Of a stretch of DNA of 33,450 nt, positions 32,939-33,450 are shown one piece after another (within the stretch, counting starts at the first letter, position 1; each line of letters begins with the position of its first letter). The position numbers and the translations under genes are program-made. The stretch is from Caulobacter sp. (GTDB lineage Bacteria; Pseudomonadota; Alphaproteobacteria; Caulobacterales; Caulobacteraceae). The stretch is taken from assembly GCA_028291265.1 (NCBI GenBank), contig JAQGIK010000045.1, positions 1 through 33,450 of the forward strand, read 5' to 3'. Below the pieces are notes generated by a model. The model had not been told where the DNA came from. It saw only the letters and a list, made by a program, of their open reading frames with translations, and did not search any database.

Positions 32939-33450
32939 TCAGAGGTGCTCGACCAGGATGCCGCTGATCTGGTTGGCGACGTCCTCGAAGCGGTCGACCA
33001 CCTTCTCGAGGTGGTCGTAGAGCTCGGCGCCGATCACGAAGGCGAGGGCGTCGCCACCGCGATGGGCCTCGAACAGGGCGCGCATGCCGGCGTCGTACAG
33101 CGCGTCGCTCTCGCCCTCGAGCCGCACGATCTGTTCGGTCAGCTCATTGAGGCGGCCCTGATGGCGGCGCAACTGGGGCAGCAGGCCGATCGCTTCGACA
33201 GTGAGGTCGGCGCAGGCCATGGCGATGTCGGCCAGCTGGCGCATATGCGGGGCGAACTCGCGCAGGTCGTAGAGCATGACGACCTTGCCGGTCTTCTGCA
33301 TCTGGTCGATGGCGTCATCGAGGGCGTTGGTCAGTTCGCGGATATCGGAGCGGTCGAACGGGGTGATGAAGCTGCGGCGCACGGCCAGCAGCACCTCGCG
33401 GGCCACGTCGTCGGCCTCGTGCTCATGGTCGACGATCTTGCCGCACCATC
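32939..33450 (-). CDS. DUF47 (PhoU-like) accessory protein, 5' end outside window
   Basis: The last 170 residues are visible; the frame stays open to the right edge (reading CGKIVDHEHEADDVAREV there). The PhoU-like helical pattern is clear: HEHEADDVAREVLLAVRRSFITPFDRSDI, then LYDLREFAPHMRQLADI and LYDHLEKVVDRFEDVANQISGILVEHL. DUF47 proteins are encoded with PiT transporters and are thought to regulate them. The stop is two bases before the start of the transporter gene, so they form an operon continuing upstream beyond the window. Confidence 0.92.
   Translation of the reverse strand, partial: WCGKIVDHEHEADDVAREVLLAVRRSFITPFDRSDIRELTNALDDAIDQMQKTGKVVMLYDLREFAPHMRQLADIAMACADLTVEAIGLLPQLRRHQGRLNELTEQIVRLEGESDALYDAGMRALFEAHRGGDALAFVIGAELYDHLEKVVDRFEDVANQISGILVEHL

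Overview
The window is high-GC DNA from an alphaproteobacterium, most likely Caulobacteraceae (Caulobacter/Phenylobacterium type). The reasons are three compact ~276-aa Caulobacter-style flagellins with FlaG- and FlmH-like partners, flagellin promoters built from sigma-54, IHF-like and FlbD ftr-like elements, an alphaproteobacterial LexA box (GTTC-N7-GTTC) at ssb, and a large TonB receptor. The taxon is inferred from gene content and motifs; no search was run.

Layout. 1-5.9 kb: end of a beta/gamma-crystallin protein, a membrane EEP hydrolase, an HD-type hydrolase, three cyclophilins (one cytosolic, two exported), a NIPSNAP protein divergent from an ArsR regulator, a 127-bp inverted-repeat element, and coaD. 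6.0-9.4 kb: gyrA, with an unusual Gln at the quinolone-pocket position, divergent from sodC. 9.4-13 kb: an EamA transporter, a Phd/PIN toxin-antitoxin pair with a paired palindromic operator, ssb with an SOS box, a small lipoprotein and an anchored protein. 13-18.9 kb: flagellin locus, all on the minus strand: flagellin 2, flaG, flagellin 1, an FlmH-like acetyltransferase and a 918-aa protein combining flagellar-type ends with a beta-propeller-like core. 18.9-25 kb: TonB receptor divergent from a sulfatase, then an exported mono-haem protein. 25-30.3 kb: a 1540-aa STAND NTPase with an N-terminal Mrr-like nuclease domain, resembling Avs antiviral proteins, followed by an orphan phage-type terminase small subunit. 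30.4-33.45 kb: a third flagellin, then DUF47, PiT phosphate transporter and a DIPP-like Nudix gene.

The most interesting point is the STAND-nuclease/terminase pair. Known Avs proteins sense phage large terminase or portal proteins. A host-encoded terminase small subunit directly behind an Avs-like gene, with no other phage gene nearby, suggests a sensing partner, decoy or adaptor; this is a hypothesis. The pair sits inside an ~11.7 kb block that separates two similar flagellin genes.

All three flagellin genes share a layout: a -24/-12-like element 78-94 bp before the start codon, an ftr-like palindrome 82-93 bp further upstream, and two adjacent stem-loops in the predicted leader. This fits FlbD/sigma-54 control plus leader-based (FlbT-type) control of flagellin mRNA.
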